This document shows, piece by piece, positions 22,625 to 31,186 of a DNA stretch of 34,073 nt (position 1 is the stretch's first letter; each line of letters begins with the position of its first letter). The stretch covers positions 1-34,073 of the forward strand of contig JADGDW010000027.1 in NCBI GenBank assembly GCA_016744725.1, read 5' to 3'. Below the pieces are notes generated by a model. That model was not told the origin of the DNA and did not search any database. It worked only from the letters and a program-made list of their open reading frames with translations. The position numbers were made by a program, and so were the translations under genes. This DNA is from Candidatus Albibeggiatoa sp. nov. BB20 (lineage in GTDB: Bacteria; Pseudomonadota; Gammaproteobacteria; Beggiatoales; Beggiatoaceae).

Positions 22625-23827
22625 ATGTCTCAACAATATTCTTATAAAGCAATGGACAATCATGGCCGTTTGATTCAAGGACAAGTAACAGCAAATAATA
22701 TCAATGATTTAGAATCTCGTTTAGAACGTATGGGTTTAGATTTAATTCATTATAAAGCCCGTAAATCACGTTCTCAGCGGGTTGGCAAAGTCACTCGACA
22801 AGAATTGATTACCTTTTGTTTTCATATGGAACAATTGATACGAGCAGGTGTGCCGATTGTCGAAAGCTTGGAAGATTTACGTGATACTTTGCCCCAATCT
22901 CGATTTCGGGAAGTGGTGTCTAGCCTGATTGAGCATATTCAAGGTGGCGAGAATTTGTCCGAAGCCATGGAACATTATCCAGATGTATTTAATCAAGTAA
23001 TGATGAGTTTGGTGCTGGCAGGCGAACAAAGTGGTAAGTTAAACGTGGTCTTTGCTCATTTAAGTGAAACTCTAAAATGGCATGATGAACTGGTTTCTAA
23101 AACCAAAAAATTACTGATGTATCCTGCTTTTATGGGGGCTGCAATTTTTGGTGTCACTTTTTTTATGATGGTTTATCTTGTCCCTGAATTAATCAGTTTT
23201 TTTGATTCAATGGATGTGGAATTACCCACTCATACTAAGATGTTAGTTTTGATTTCTAATTTCTTTGTTGATTATTGGTATATCATTTTAGGAATGCCGT
23301 TTGCGGTCGTTGCTCTGTTGAAAACCTTGTTGCATTTTAGTTTTAAAGCGCGTTTTATCTTTGACAGAATAAAATTAAAAATCTGGGTTGTCGGACCTAT
23401 TTTAGAAAAAATTATCTTAGCCCGTTTTGCAACATTCTTTGCATTATTATATGGTTCGGGCATTACGGTATTGGAAAGTTTACGTTTAAGCCAAAAGATG
23501 GCAGATAATTTAGTGATTGAAACAGCATTGCAACAAGTGATTGACCAAATTGCGGATGGTGTTGGTATCACTGAAAGTTTCAAGCGGGTGCGTTTATTTC
23601 CACCTTTAGTCTTGCGGATGGTGAAAATTGGCGAAGCAACGGGTGAATTGGACAAATCATTATCAAATGTCAGCTATTTTTATGACCGTGAAGTCAAAGA
23701 AGGTATTGATAAAATCCAAGCCTTGATTGAACCCACAATGACAGTGATTATGGGATTATTATTAGGCTGGATTATGATGTCTGTTTTGGGGCCGTTATAC
23801 GATATGATTGGCGACATTCAGATTTAG
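22625..23827 (+). CDS. Type II secretion/type IV pilus inner-membrane protein (GspF/PilC family)
   Basis: 400 residues from the ATG at 22625 (MSQQYSYKAMDNHGRLIQG), which matches the standard family N-terminus and length; an open frame back to 22460 adds 55 residues with no resemblance to the family. It has two T2SF domains: the first with FCFHMEQLIRAGVPIVESL and LAGEQSGKL, the second with FATFFALLYGSGITVLESL and KIGEATGELDKSL. Membrane segments lie near 170-190, 220-240 and at the C-terminus (IMGLLLGWIMMSVLGPLYD). It forms the inner-membrane platform of a pilus or secretion machine. No other gsp or pil gene is near, so it is an orphan here. Its end is 6 nt from the convergent haemagglutinin gene. 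Confidence 0.93.
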   Translation: MSQQYSYKAMDNHGRLIQGQVTANNINDLESRLERMGLDLIHYKARKSRSQRVGKVTRQELITFCFHMEQLIRAGVPIVESLEDLRDTLPQSRFREVVSSLIEHIQGGENLSEAMEHYPDVFNQVMMSLVLAGEQSGKLNVVFAHLSETLKWHDELVSKTKKLLMYPAFMGAAIFGVTFFMMVYLVPELISFFDSMDVELPTHTKMLVLISNFFVDYWYIILGMPFAVVALLKTLLHFSFKARFIFDRIKLKIWVVGPILEKIILARFATFFALLYGSGITVLESLRLSQKMADNLVIETALQQVIDQIADGVGITESFKRVRLFPPLVLRMVKIGEATGELDKSLSNVSYFYDREVKEGIDKIQALIEPTMTVIMGLLLGWIMMSVLGPLYDMIGDIQI

Positions 23828-23833
23828 CTTGTT

Positions 23834-26800
23834 TTATTCGCAACTCAAAGAATGATTAGCAAAATTATTGTCCATACGGAAGGGTTGCCAATTGTCTAAT
23901 GAGTCATTGATATAACGGTAAAAATTGGCTTTCAAACTAAAAGAAGCTTCCATTTTTGTTATAGCTTGAGCATGATGGCGTGATTGCTGACAAGGATCGA
24001 CAATCTTAACCGCCTTTAAAAAATCCTTGGATAAGATCATTAAATTATTACTAATGGTCTCATCAGGTGGACTGACTTCTACATTACCATCAATTCCCAA
24101 ATCAGAAGACGCGCTGATAAAGCTATTCGATGAGTTAATAAATTCATTCGCCACAATCAAAATATTGCCACCATATCCTTTATAAGCTTGTGCGGTAATA
24201 CTAGATTGATTGAGTGTTAAAAATCGCGGTTCAGTAATACTTAAATCACCACCATTACCAGCCCCTTCTTGTACACTGGTTGATATCTGCGCATGGTCTA
24301 AAAACATCACACCTTGAGTCTCAATTTGAATACCTCCACCACCTGCACTGATTGATTCTGTGGTAATTTGACTGCCTTGAGAAAGATATAAACTATCACG
24401 AATATTAAGATTTAATTGACCTGCATTACCGCCTTTAATTTGAGTTAGCCATTGTCCATTATGATATACATAACTGGCGGCTTGTCCATTTTCAGCCTGT
24501 TCAACCGTAACCAAATCGCCATTTTGAGCCTGTAAGCCATCACGTTGTATAATATCGTCTACACGATAAGTTGCATTTAAAGCAATCCATTGCTGGCCGT
24601 CATAAATTTCAGTAATGCCTGATTCGCTTAGCTGCGTGGTATAGCCCGTATGAGCAACCTTTAATTCATTTTGCTCAGCCAAATTATCCACCGTATGGGT
24701 TTCATTATCACTTAAATCTAACCATTGACCATCATTGTAAATAAAATAATTGTTATGCTGACCCTCATTTAATACTGCCAGTGAACCATTCGAAATTGAG
24801 GTTGTTTCAGGCAAGATTTGTAGTTCAGCGATGCTATTCACTTCATAACGATGTAAACCAATTGGTTTGGCTAAATAAAAATTATTAAAAGGGTCTAATA
24901 ATCCAGAATAAACATAAGTTGCGGGCTTACCATCCCCAGAATCTGCCACCCGCATCACCGTGCCATAAGGATAGGGGACAGGACGCTCAATCCCATCATA
25001 CCAACCGTCAACCGCCGCAAATAAAGCTTCTTTGGTATCAAATTCTAATACACTTTGTGATTCATCAAATGCGGTCCAGACTTGGAATACACCATATAAA
25101 TCTTCGTACATATATTTCAATCCAGTCTCTTCAACTCGCACTACATCGCCATTCCGAATTAAATAGGTTTTAGTCAGCTTCTGCAACGTTTCCATATCAG
25201 GTACGCTTTGAATGTAATTAATCCGCATCAAATTGTTGCCGCTATGTGCGTAATAAGCAATGCGCCCTCCACTGTCCAATACTTTAACCACATCACCAGC
25301 AACTAACATTTGTTGACTGCGTTCAGTTTCATTAGCATAAACATATTGATTGGTTGCCTGACTATCAGAAGTAATCAAAGCATTATCATCCATAACCAGT
25401 TTATTCAGAGTGAGGGAAATATTGCCTGCTTGTCCATCACCTGTACTTGAAGTTGAAATTTGAGCTTTATTAATTAAAGTCAGTTGGTTTGCAGAAATGC
25501 TGATTGAGCCGCCTTGGCCTGATTTTCCATCTGTACCCGTGGTACGTGCATAAATACCACTGGCAGATTGATTATAAGTTTGAGGGGAAAATTCAGATAG
25601 ATAACGTAGTTGAGTATTACCCGCTTCTTTTATCGCAATCCCTTCAGCTGTACCAGAAATATGTGCATCGCCTTGCACCTCAATATGAATATCACCGCCT
25701 TGGGCTTGAATATTTGTATTGGTTTCAATCACCGCACCATGTTCAATAATGAGTGAACCTGTTTGCAAATCAATCAAACCGCTATTGCCTGTATTATTAT
25801 CAACTCCGATTGAGCGTGCATAAATTCCTGAGCCGAAGCCTTCCCGATTTTCACCAAACTCATTGACACCTGACAATCGAGTTTCACCATTGACTCGAAT
25901 AATAATTTGTCCCGCATCTCTGCTTTGTCCCCACGCGGGTGCATCAGAACTGCTGCTAATCAAACCTCCATCGGTTAAAATTAACTGCCCAGCTTCAACT
26001 TGAATTAAGCCACCTTTGCCTGATTCACTTTTTTCTAAACTCAACGAACCTGATTTAAGCGCACTGGCTTTGCCTTTGCCTTCTTGGCTAACACCTGAAA
26101 TAGTCACTGTATCTGTGGCTTTTAAAATAATTCTGCCTGCATTGCCTAAATGATTTTTAGCGGTTGTATCGATGAATGCGCCGTCTCTTAAAGTAATATT
26201 TCGTGCTTCCACAATGGTATCGCCACCATTACCTTGCCCGATATAAGCATCTGAATACAAATGTATATTATCAATTAAATCAATATTTTCTGTAGCTTTG
26301 AGCTGGATGTTCCCACCTTGCCCAGAACCAAATACCCCGACATTAATCATCCCACCTGCCATTTCAATATTTTCTGCTTCAATAATAACGCGGCCACTGT
26401 CACCCGCATCTAGTTCTTGACTGTAAGCATTGACATAAATAATTGCATCTTTCAATTTAACTATTTGTTTGGCTTCGAGTTTAATATCACCACCATGACC
26501 TGAAGCATCGGCACTAGACTTTAAATCATTATCAATAATTTCAATCGAATTTGCTTGAATTTGAATATTGCCACCACGCCCTGAACCTTTGGTTTTAGAA
26601 CTTAATGGATACGCTTGAATGCTGTCATTATTTTTACCTGAAATAGTGAAAGATTGGTTTGCTTGTAGTGAAATATGTGCACCCGTTCCATAACCCAAGG
26701 TTTGACTGCTGATCTGTGAACCTTGGATTAATCCAATATGTTCGGCCTGCACATCAATTGCCCCACCGCTAATATTACCTATTGAATGTGATTGTAATAC

Positions 26801-27685
26801 ACTGTCTTGTAAAACAAATTGTCCTGCACGAATCAAAATTTTGCCACCGCCTTGACCACTGACATCAAGCTTGGATTGTTGTTGGATATTAATATTGGCC
26901 AATTGTGAAAATTGGGATAGGTTCAAATCAGCATCATTTAAACTGAGTTCACCCACACCCGCCGTAGCAATTAAATTAAGCTGTCCATCGGGCGCAGATA
27001 ACACAGGCAAACGTTGAGTCGAAATAATGGTTTTTCCACGACTATCTAACCAGCTGTTATAAAAAAAGCTGCCTTGTTGAATGTTAATCTCACCACCAAT
27101 CAGAGATAGAGTCTGACCTGTTGGAACACTAAGACCTGTAGTGATATTGCTCGTTGATTCTAATTCCGCATAGCCTTGTACTTGAATTGGTGCAGCAGCT
27201 TGTAGAAAGCCAAAAGCACTGATTGGCGCGGCAGTTAATAAGCTATCTTGTGGATTTTTCGCATTGAACTGGCCGCCATCAGATAAACCAAAATAATGGG
27301 CGGTGGAAGCATGAAAGCTACCTTGAATATCTAAATGGGCATGTGCACCAAATTGCAGGCCAGCAGGGTTCAATAAATAGAAATGAGCATTGGGAATTAT
27401 CGAACGGATTGTGCCATTAATAAAGCTTGGTTCTCCACCTGTGACCCGACTGATAATGTTTTGAATCTCAGGGCTGCCTGAGAAGGTGGCTATTTCATTT
27501 TGTTGTAGGTTAAATAGTTCAAAGCTGTGAAATAAATTATTGCCCACTCTTTGTCCAACAGTTTCAGGAATATTGCCATCAATTAGAGTATGAGATACAG
27601 GATTTAAAGAATGGTCTAGGGTAATCGTTGCATATAATGGTATGGGTAATATCAGAAAAAATACTAATAAATGATATGAGGTCAT
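23834..27685 (-). CDS. Two-partner-secretion exoprotein (filamentous haemagglutinin-like)
   Basis: 1283 residues from ATG 27685, which has AGGTGA 8 nt upstream; a TTG at 27700 is less likely. The signal peptide MTSYHLLVFFLILPIPLYA is followed by the TPS domain: ITLDHSLNPVS, NLFHSFELFNLQQNEIATF, ISRVTGGEPSFINGTI and FYLLNPAGLQFG, all hallmarks of the haemagglutination-activity domain. A right-handed beta-helix of GG-x-I-x-(I/L)-x-A repeats runs to about residue 770. An unusual block of about six 40-60-residue repeats then occupies about 775-1083 (NGDLVTVEQ, then YVYHNGQWL type), followed by more beta-helix and a Cys-containing tail (VDPCQQSRHHAQ). Such proteins leave the cell through a TpsB outer-membrane channel and act in adhesion or contact. 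No TpsB gene is in the window. Confidence 0.92.
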   Translation of the reverse strand: MTSYHLLVFFLILPIPLYATITLDHSLNPVSHTLIDGNIPETVGQRVGNNLFHSFELFNLQQNEIATFSGSPEIQNIISRVTGGEPSFINGTIRSIIPNAHFYLLNPAGLQFGAHAHLDIQGSFHASTAHYFGLSDGGQFNAKNPQDSLLTAAPISAFGFLQAAAPIQVQGYAELESTSNITTGLSVPTGQTLSLIGGEINIQQGSFFYNSWLDSRGKTIISTQRLPVLSAPDGQLNLIATAGVGELSLNDADLNLSQFSQLANINIQQQSKLDVSGQGGGKILIRAGQFVLQDSVLQSHSIGNISGGAIDVQAEHIGLIQGSQISSQTLGYGTGAHISLQANQSFTISGKNNDSIQAYPLSSKTKGSGRGGNIQIQANSIEIIDNDLKSSADASGHGGDIKLEAKQIVKLKDAIIYVNAYSQELDAGDSGRVIIEAENIEMAGGMINVGVFGSGQGGNIQLKATENIDLIDNIHLYSDAYIGQGNGGDTIVEARNITLRDGAFIDTTAKNHLGNAGRIILKATDTVTISGVSQEGKGKASALKSGSLSLEKSESGKGGLIQVEAGQLILTDGGLISSSSDAPAWGQSRDAGQIIIRVNGETRLSGVNEFGENREGFGSGIYARSIGVDNNTGNSGLIDLQTGSLIIEHGAVIETNTNIQAQGGDIHIEVQGDAHISGTAEGIAIKEAGNTQLRYLSEFSPQTYNQSASGIYARTTGTDGKSGQGGSISISANQLTLINKAQISTSSTGDGQAGNISLTLNKLVMDDNALITSDSQATNQYVYANETERSQQMLVAGDVVKVLDSGGRIAYYAHSGNNLMRINYIQSVPDMETLQKLTKTYLIRNGDVVRVEETGLKYMYEDLYGVFQVWTAFDESQSVLEFDTKEALFAAVDGWYDGIERPVPYPYGTVMRVADSGDGKPATYVYSGLLDPFNNFYLAKPIGLHRYEVNSIAELQILPETTSISNGSLAVLNEGQHNNYFIYNDGQWLDLSDNETHTVDNLAEQNELKVAHTGYTTQLSESGITEIYDGQQWIALNATYRVDDIIQRDGLQAQNGDLVTVEQAENGQAASYVYHNGQWLTQIKGGNAGQLNLNIRDSLYLSQGSQITTESISAGGGGIQIETQGVMFLDHAQISTSVQEGAGNGGDLSITEPRFLTLNQSSITAQAYKGYGGNILIVANEFINSSNSFISASSDLGIDGNVEVSPPDETISNNLMILSKDFLKAVKIVDPCQQSRHHAQAITKMEASFSLKANFYRYINDSLDNWQPFRMDNNFANHSLSCE

Positions 27686-28040
27686 GGAGTTCACCTGCAA
27701 TTAGGCTCAGGCAAGGCAAAACAATCGATTTGACCGTTATTATTATTGCTTACTCCCCAAGCAAATATAAAATATGTCACACATTTAGTGTGCGGTTAAA
27801 TTGTTAAGATATTGTTTTTTTAACATTTTTCATTTCAAATCAAAGATTATTATTTTTTTAGAGTAGACTATTCTGTTTTGCATTTCCAGCTTATTTTACA
27901 ACTCAGCACAGTTTATTAAATTATTTCAATAACCTGTAATGATTTGACTTAAGTTTGTAGAGGATATTAAGCTGGATTAATGAAGAATTGGGCAATCCTG
28001 TATTACAATTGACAGACTGACAAAGTTATTAATTCGTAAA
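27686..28040. promoter_or_regulatory. Upstream region of the exoprotein gene, with a 15-bp palindrome
   Basis: No gene is visible in these 355 nt. They contain a perfect inverted repeat CACAC-ATTTA-GTGTG (27778-27792) about 95 nt before the start, next to an A/T-rich TATATTT stretch (minus) that could be a -10 region. It is a candidate operator; no specific regulator can be named. Confidence 0.35.
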
Positions 28041-30134
28041 TTAAACTCTAGGATGAATCAAACTATAGCTCAATAATTCACGGAATTGCTTGGCTGGCAT
28101 TGGGCGACCAAAGAGATAACCTTGTACATAATCACATTGATATTGATTAAGGAAAGTCAGTTGTTCACTGGTTTCAACTCCTTCTGCAACTACGCCTAAT
28201 TTTAAGCTATGTGCCATAGCAATAATCGCTGTGACTAAGGCTTTATCGTCCACATCTTCATGAATATCTCGAATGAATGATTGGTCAATTTTTACCGTAT
28301 CAATCGGAAAACGCTTTAAATAACTTAATGAAGAATAGCCTGTGCCAAAATCATCCATAGAAATTTGAATCCCCAATTTTTTCAATCCACGCAATGTTTC
28401 AATCGTATCTTCTGCGTTCGGCATAATGAGACTTTCAGTCAATTCTAATTCCAATCGTTCTGGATTCATTTCGGTCTCTTCGATCACATTAGCAATCGTA
28501 GACAATAGGTCTTCTTGGATAAACTGGCGTGCTGATAAATTGACAGAAACATGGAGTGGCGGACAGTTCATGGTTTGCCATAAACAATTTTCTTCGCAAG
28601 CTTGGCGTAACACCCATTCGCCTAAAGGCACGATTAAACCAATATCTTCTGCTAATGGAATAAATTCAGAAGGGGGGACGGATTTTAACTCAGGACTATG
28701 CCAACGCAACAAAGCCTCTGCTCCAACAATTTTATGACTAGGCATTGAGTAACGCGGCTGATACCAAACATCAAATTCATTTTGTTCCAATGCTTGGCGT
28801 AATTTATTTTCCATGCGTAAACGGGATACTGTCGCTATGTCCGTATTTTCAGTATAAAAGCAATATTGATTACGGCCTTGCTGCTTCGCACGGTACATGC
28901 CTACATCCGCTGTCTTCATCAATGTCACCACATTAACCCCATCTTTTGGATAAATGCTAATACCAATACTGGGTGTAGAATAAAGCTCATGTTCATTATA
29001 TTTCAAAGCTTTATCAAATGACTTTAAAACTTTATTAGCAATTAATGCGGCATCAGTTGGAGATTGAAGATGGCGTAACAATAGAGTAAATTCATCGCCA
29101 CCTAAACGGGCAACAGTATCTTCTGGCGCATGAGTACAAGCCAATAAACGCTTAGCAACTTGTTGTAATAAATAATCACCTGCGGTATGGCCTAAAGTAT
29201 CATTGATATATTTAAACCGATCTAAATCAATAAATAAAATGGCGAGCATTTCTTGATTTACTTGCGCATGACTAATAGCTTGCTCAGTGCGCTTCATGAA
29301 TAAAGCTCGGTTGGGTAAATGGGTTAATGCGTCGTGGTAAGCTTGGTAAGTCAACTGTTGATTGGCTTTTTTGAGCTCTTGGGTTCGTTTAGTAACAGTG
29401 AATTCAAGTTCTTCACGATGTTTTTCCAATTGCTCATCACGCTCTTGGATTGCCATTAACATGGTATTAAAACCCGACACTAAAATACCCAGTTCATCTT
29501 TGCTGGTAACATTAGCACGTACTGAATAATTTTTATGATGGGAAATTTGATGTGTAATTTTAACTAGCGACAAAATGGGTCGGGTAATAATATATTGTAA
29601 ATAAGCAGATAAAATCAGCGCAATGAAGCCCGACACTAAAATAATCACCAAAGCAATGCTCATATAGTGTTGAATACGCTGATATAAAGCCCGCCGATTA
29701 AGTATCACCACTAAAGTACCTAATACTTCTTGATTCGGTGATAATATCGGTTGAGCATACTGTAAATACTGAGGTGAAGAGCTAAGTTTGTGGTTATGAG
29801 GTGAGCTAATTAAACCAAATTGGGGTAAATCTCTACGCATGTAGGTCGCAAATAGAGTTGGACCTTTGTATACTTGAGCCAGCACAACATTCACATTTTC
29901 ACCTAGCCCCTTTAGAATTTCAGCTGTACCTTCAGCATCATCAAATTGTAAAAATGGCGTAAGGTTCACTTTTATAATATTGGTTTGTACTTCAAGGTTT
30001 TTCTCCATGGAGTTATTCAAGACCCATAAATCATTTACCATAAATGCGCCACTTGATAGTACAAGAACAAATAAACTGGTAAATAGTATAATTGTTGTAA
30101 GTTTATGGCGAATGGATAAGTCTTGAAAACCCAC
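28041..30134 (-). CDS. YfiN-like sensor with HAMP, GGDEF and EAL domains
   Basis: 697 residues. Membrane segment 1 (TIILFTSLFVLVLSSGAFMV), a periplasmic CHASE8-like sensor (about 38-150, with LTPFLQFDDAEGTAEIL), membrane segment 2 (ALVIILVSGFIALILSAYL), HAMP and a short coiled coil, then GGDEF with an intact RLGGDEF active site and EAL with intact AEALLRW, DDFGTGYSS and EGVET motifs. The usual inhibitory RxxD I-site just before GGDEF is absent (APED instead). Both c-di-GMP synthesis and breakdown are therefore possible. It follows a YfiR-family gene by 9 nt. In Pseudomonas, YfiR binds the periplasmic sensor of YfiN and holds it inactive; the same pairing is likely here, but the added EAL domain makes the output unclear. 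Predicted inner membrane. Confidence 0.93.
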   Translation of the reverse strand: MGFQDLSIRHKLTTIILFTSLFVLVLSSGAFMVNDLWVLNNSMEKNLEVQTNIIKVNLTPFLQFDDAEGTAEILKGLGENVNVVLAQVYKGPTLFATYMRRDLPQFGLISSPHNHKLSSSPQYLQYAQPILSPNQEVLGTLVVILNRRALYQRIQHYMSIALVIILVSGFIALILSAYLQYIITRPILSLVKITHQISHHKNYSVRANVTSKDELGILVSGFNTMLMAIQERDEQLEKHREELEFTVTKRTQELKKANQQLTYQAYHDALTHLPNRALFMKRTEQAISHAQVNQEMLAILFIDLDRFKYINDTLGHTAGDYLLQQVAKRLLACTHAPEDTVARLGGDEFTLLLRHLQSPTDAALIANKVLKSFDKALKYNEHELYSTPSIGISIYPKDGVNVVTLMKTADVGMYRAKQQGRNQYCFYTENTDIATVSRLRMENKLRQALEQNEFDVWYQPRYSMPSHKIVGAEALLRWHSPELKSVPPSEFIPLAEDIGLIVPLGEWVLRQACEENCLWQTMNCPPLHVSVNLSARQFIQEDLLSTIANVIEETEMNPERLELELTESLIMPNAEDTIETLRGLKKLGIQISMDDFGTGYSSLSYLKRFPIDTVKIDQSFIRDIHEDVDDKALVTAIIAMAHSLKLGVVAEGVETSEQLTFLNQYQCDYVQGYLFGRPMPAKQFRELLSYSLIHPRV

Positions 30135-30143
30135 AGTACACCT

Positions 30144-30641
30144 CTATTGGCATTTTTTGGCAAGCCTCAGTAATTTACCTTGCAAAGAAACGCCTTGTTT
30201 TTTAGCTCGAATGTGATTAATGCAAAATTGATTTTTAGCAATAAATTCAATAATACCAACGTTTTTAGCAAAACTATTTTGATTACTCACAGTCAATACC
30301 TCTTGCAATTTTTTTGCGGCTGGCATCAGCGCACTGCCTTTATCAACATACAAAATTGAGCATATTGGTAATTGCGACTGTCTGGCAACCGTTTTGACGA
30401 TAAGTGGACGACTTTTAATCATCTTTACACTTTTTATTTTGCTATTCAATTGGTTAAATACAGTCTTATTGCCAGCTACGCAAAATGTAATGGTTTTTGT
30501 TTGTTTCGACCATTTTACATATTGTGCAAAATTATAAATTTGCTCTGATTTTGTTGCGGCCAGCGTTCCTGAGGCATATACATTTGTCCACAGAATGATA
30601 GCACAACCAATCAGCAAAAAATGTTCCTTATAAAAAGACAT
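30144..30641 (-). CDS. YfiR-family periplasmic protein
   Basis: 165 residues from ATG 30641, with GAGAG about 9-12 nt upstream; a longer reading from 30698 would bury the signal peptide. The leader MSFYKEHFLLIGCAIILWTNVYA is typical of Sec export. The mature protein has IYNFAQYVKWSKQTKTITFCVAG, LPICSILYVDKGS, LTVSNQNSFAKNVGIIEFI and INHIRAKKQGVSLQGKLLRLAK, the full pattern of YfiR (DUF4154). It should repress the membrane cyclase encoded 9 nt downstream. Two Cys (in TFCVAG and PICSIL) correspond in order to a disulfide pair in YfiR, which would make it a periplasmic redox sensor; that step is inference. Two further Cys lie near the C-terminus. Confidence 0.9.
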   Translation of the reverse strand: MSFYKEHFLLIGCAIILWTNVYASGTLAATKSEQIYNFAQYVKWSKQTKTITFCVAGNKTVFNQLNSKIKSVKMIKSRPLIVKTVARQSQLPICSILYVDKGSALMPAAKKLQEVLTVSNQNSFAKNVGIIEFIAKNQFCINHIRAKKQGVSLQGKLLRLAKKCQ

Positions 30642-30698
30642 ATCATCAACTCTCTCTTGGTCAGTGGTCTGAGATGAGATAGAAACAACATACATCAT

Positions 30699-31037
30699 AA
30701 CAACAAGCAGTTTTATGGCTACGATTTGGTGAGTATTATTATTTCTGAAATTAAAACCTACCTATGAGCAATTCTAGTCATTTAGCTACTAAAGATGCTA
30801 GCAAGACTAAGACAAATGCGTTTATTTATTTTCTTGACGTGAATTTGAGTGTGCTTTTACAGATAAATGATTGTTTTGGAGGGATGGGCGGGCTTAGAAA
30901 TAATGAGCTCATAAAAACTTTTAAAATCTATTCATTATTTGGATAAATAGCCTTTAAATGAGATAAAAGCCAAATATTTAAAACATAACACTATATTCAA
31001 CTGAGTTTAAGCTGATTATAGGTAGTCATTTAACAGC
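30699..31037. other. Intergenic region upstream of yfiR, no gene supported
   Basis: About 340 nt. A 60-codon plus-strand frame at 30764 has low-complexity composition, no SD-backed context and no similarity, so I do not count it as a gene. The yfiR promoter (minus) should lie between 30650 and 30780. The region ends at the repeat copy C. Confidence 0.4.
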
Positions 31038-31153
31038 TATAGTCAATTTCGGTTTGTATATTAGGACTGGCAGTCCTTTTATACTTTAAATATCAATTAC
31101 TTTTGAAATCGAGGGCTGCTAGTCCTGTATCACTTTAAAATAAAAAAACTATA
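31038..31153 (+). mobile_element. MITE-like repeat, copy C
   Basis: 116 bp from TATAGTCAATTTCGG to AACTATA, with palindromes AGGACTGGCAGTCCT (31063-31077, followed by TTTT) and AGGGCTGCTAGTCCT (31112-31126). The 3' third is nearly identical to copy B (AGTCCTGTATCACTTTAAA). It lies 33 nt beyond the end of the chemoreceptor gene, where its hairpins could also stop transcription. Confidence 0.85.
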
Positions 31154-31186
31154 ATTCTCATTTATCTTTCTTAAAAGCCAACTAAA

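Noticed and set aside
30764..30946. 60-codon plus-strand frame in the gap upstream of yfiR
   Set aside because: No SD, no similarity, Asn/Lys/Leu-rich composition like surrounding non-coding DNA.
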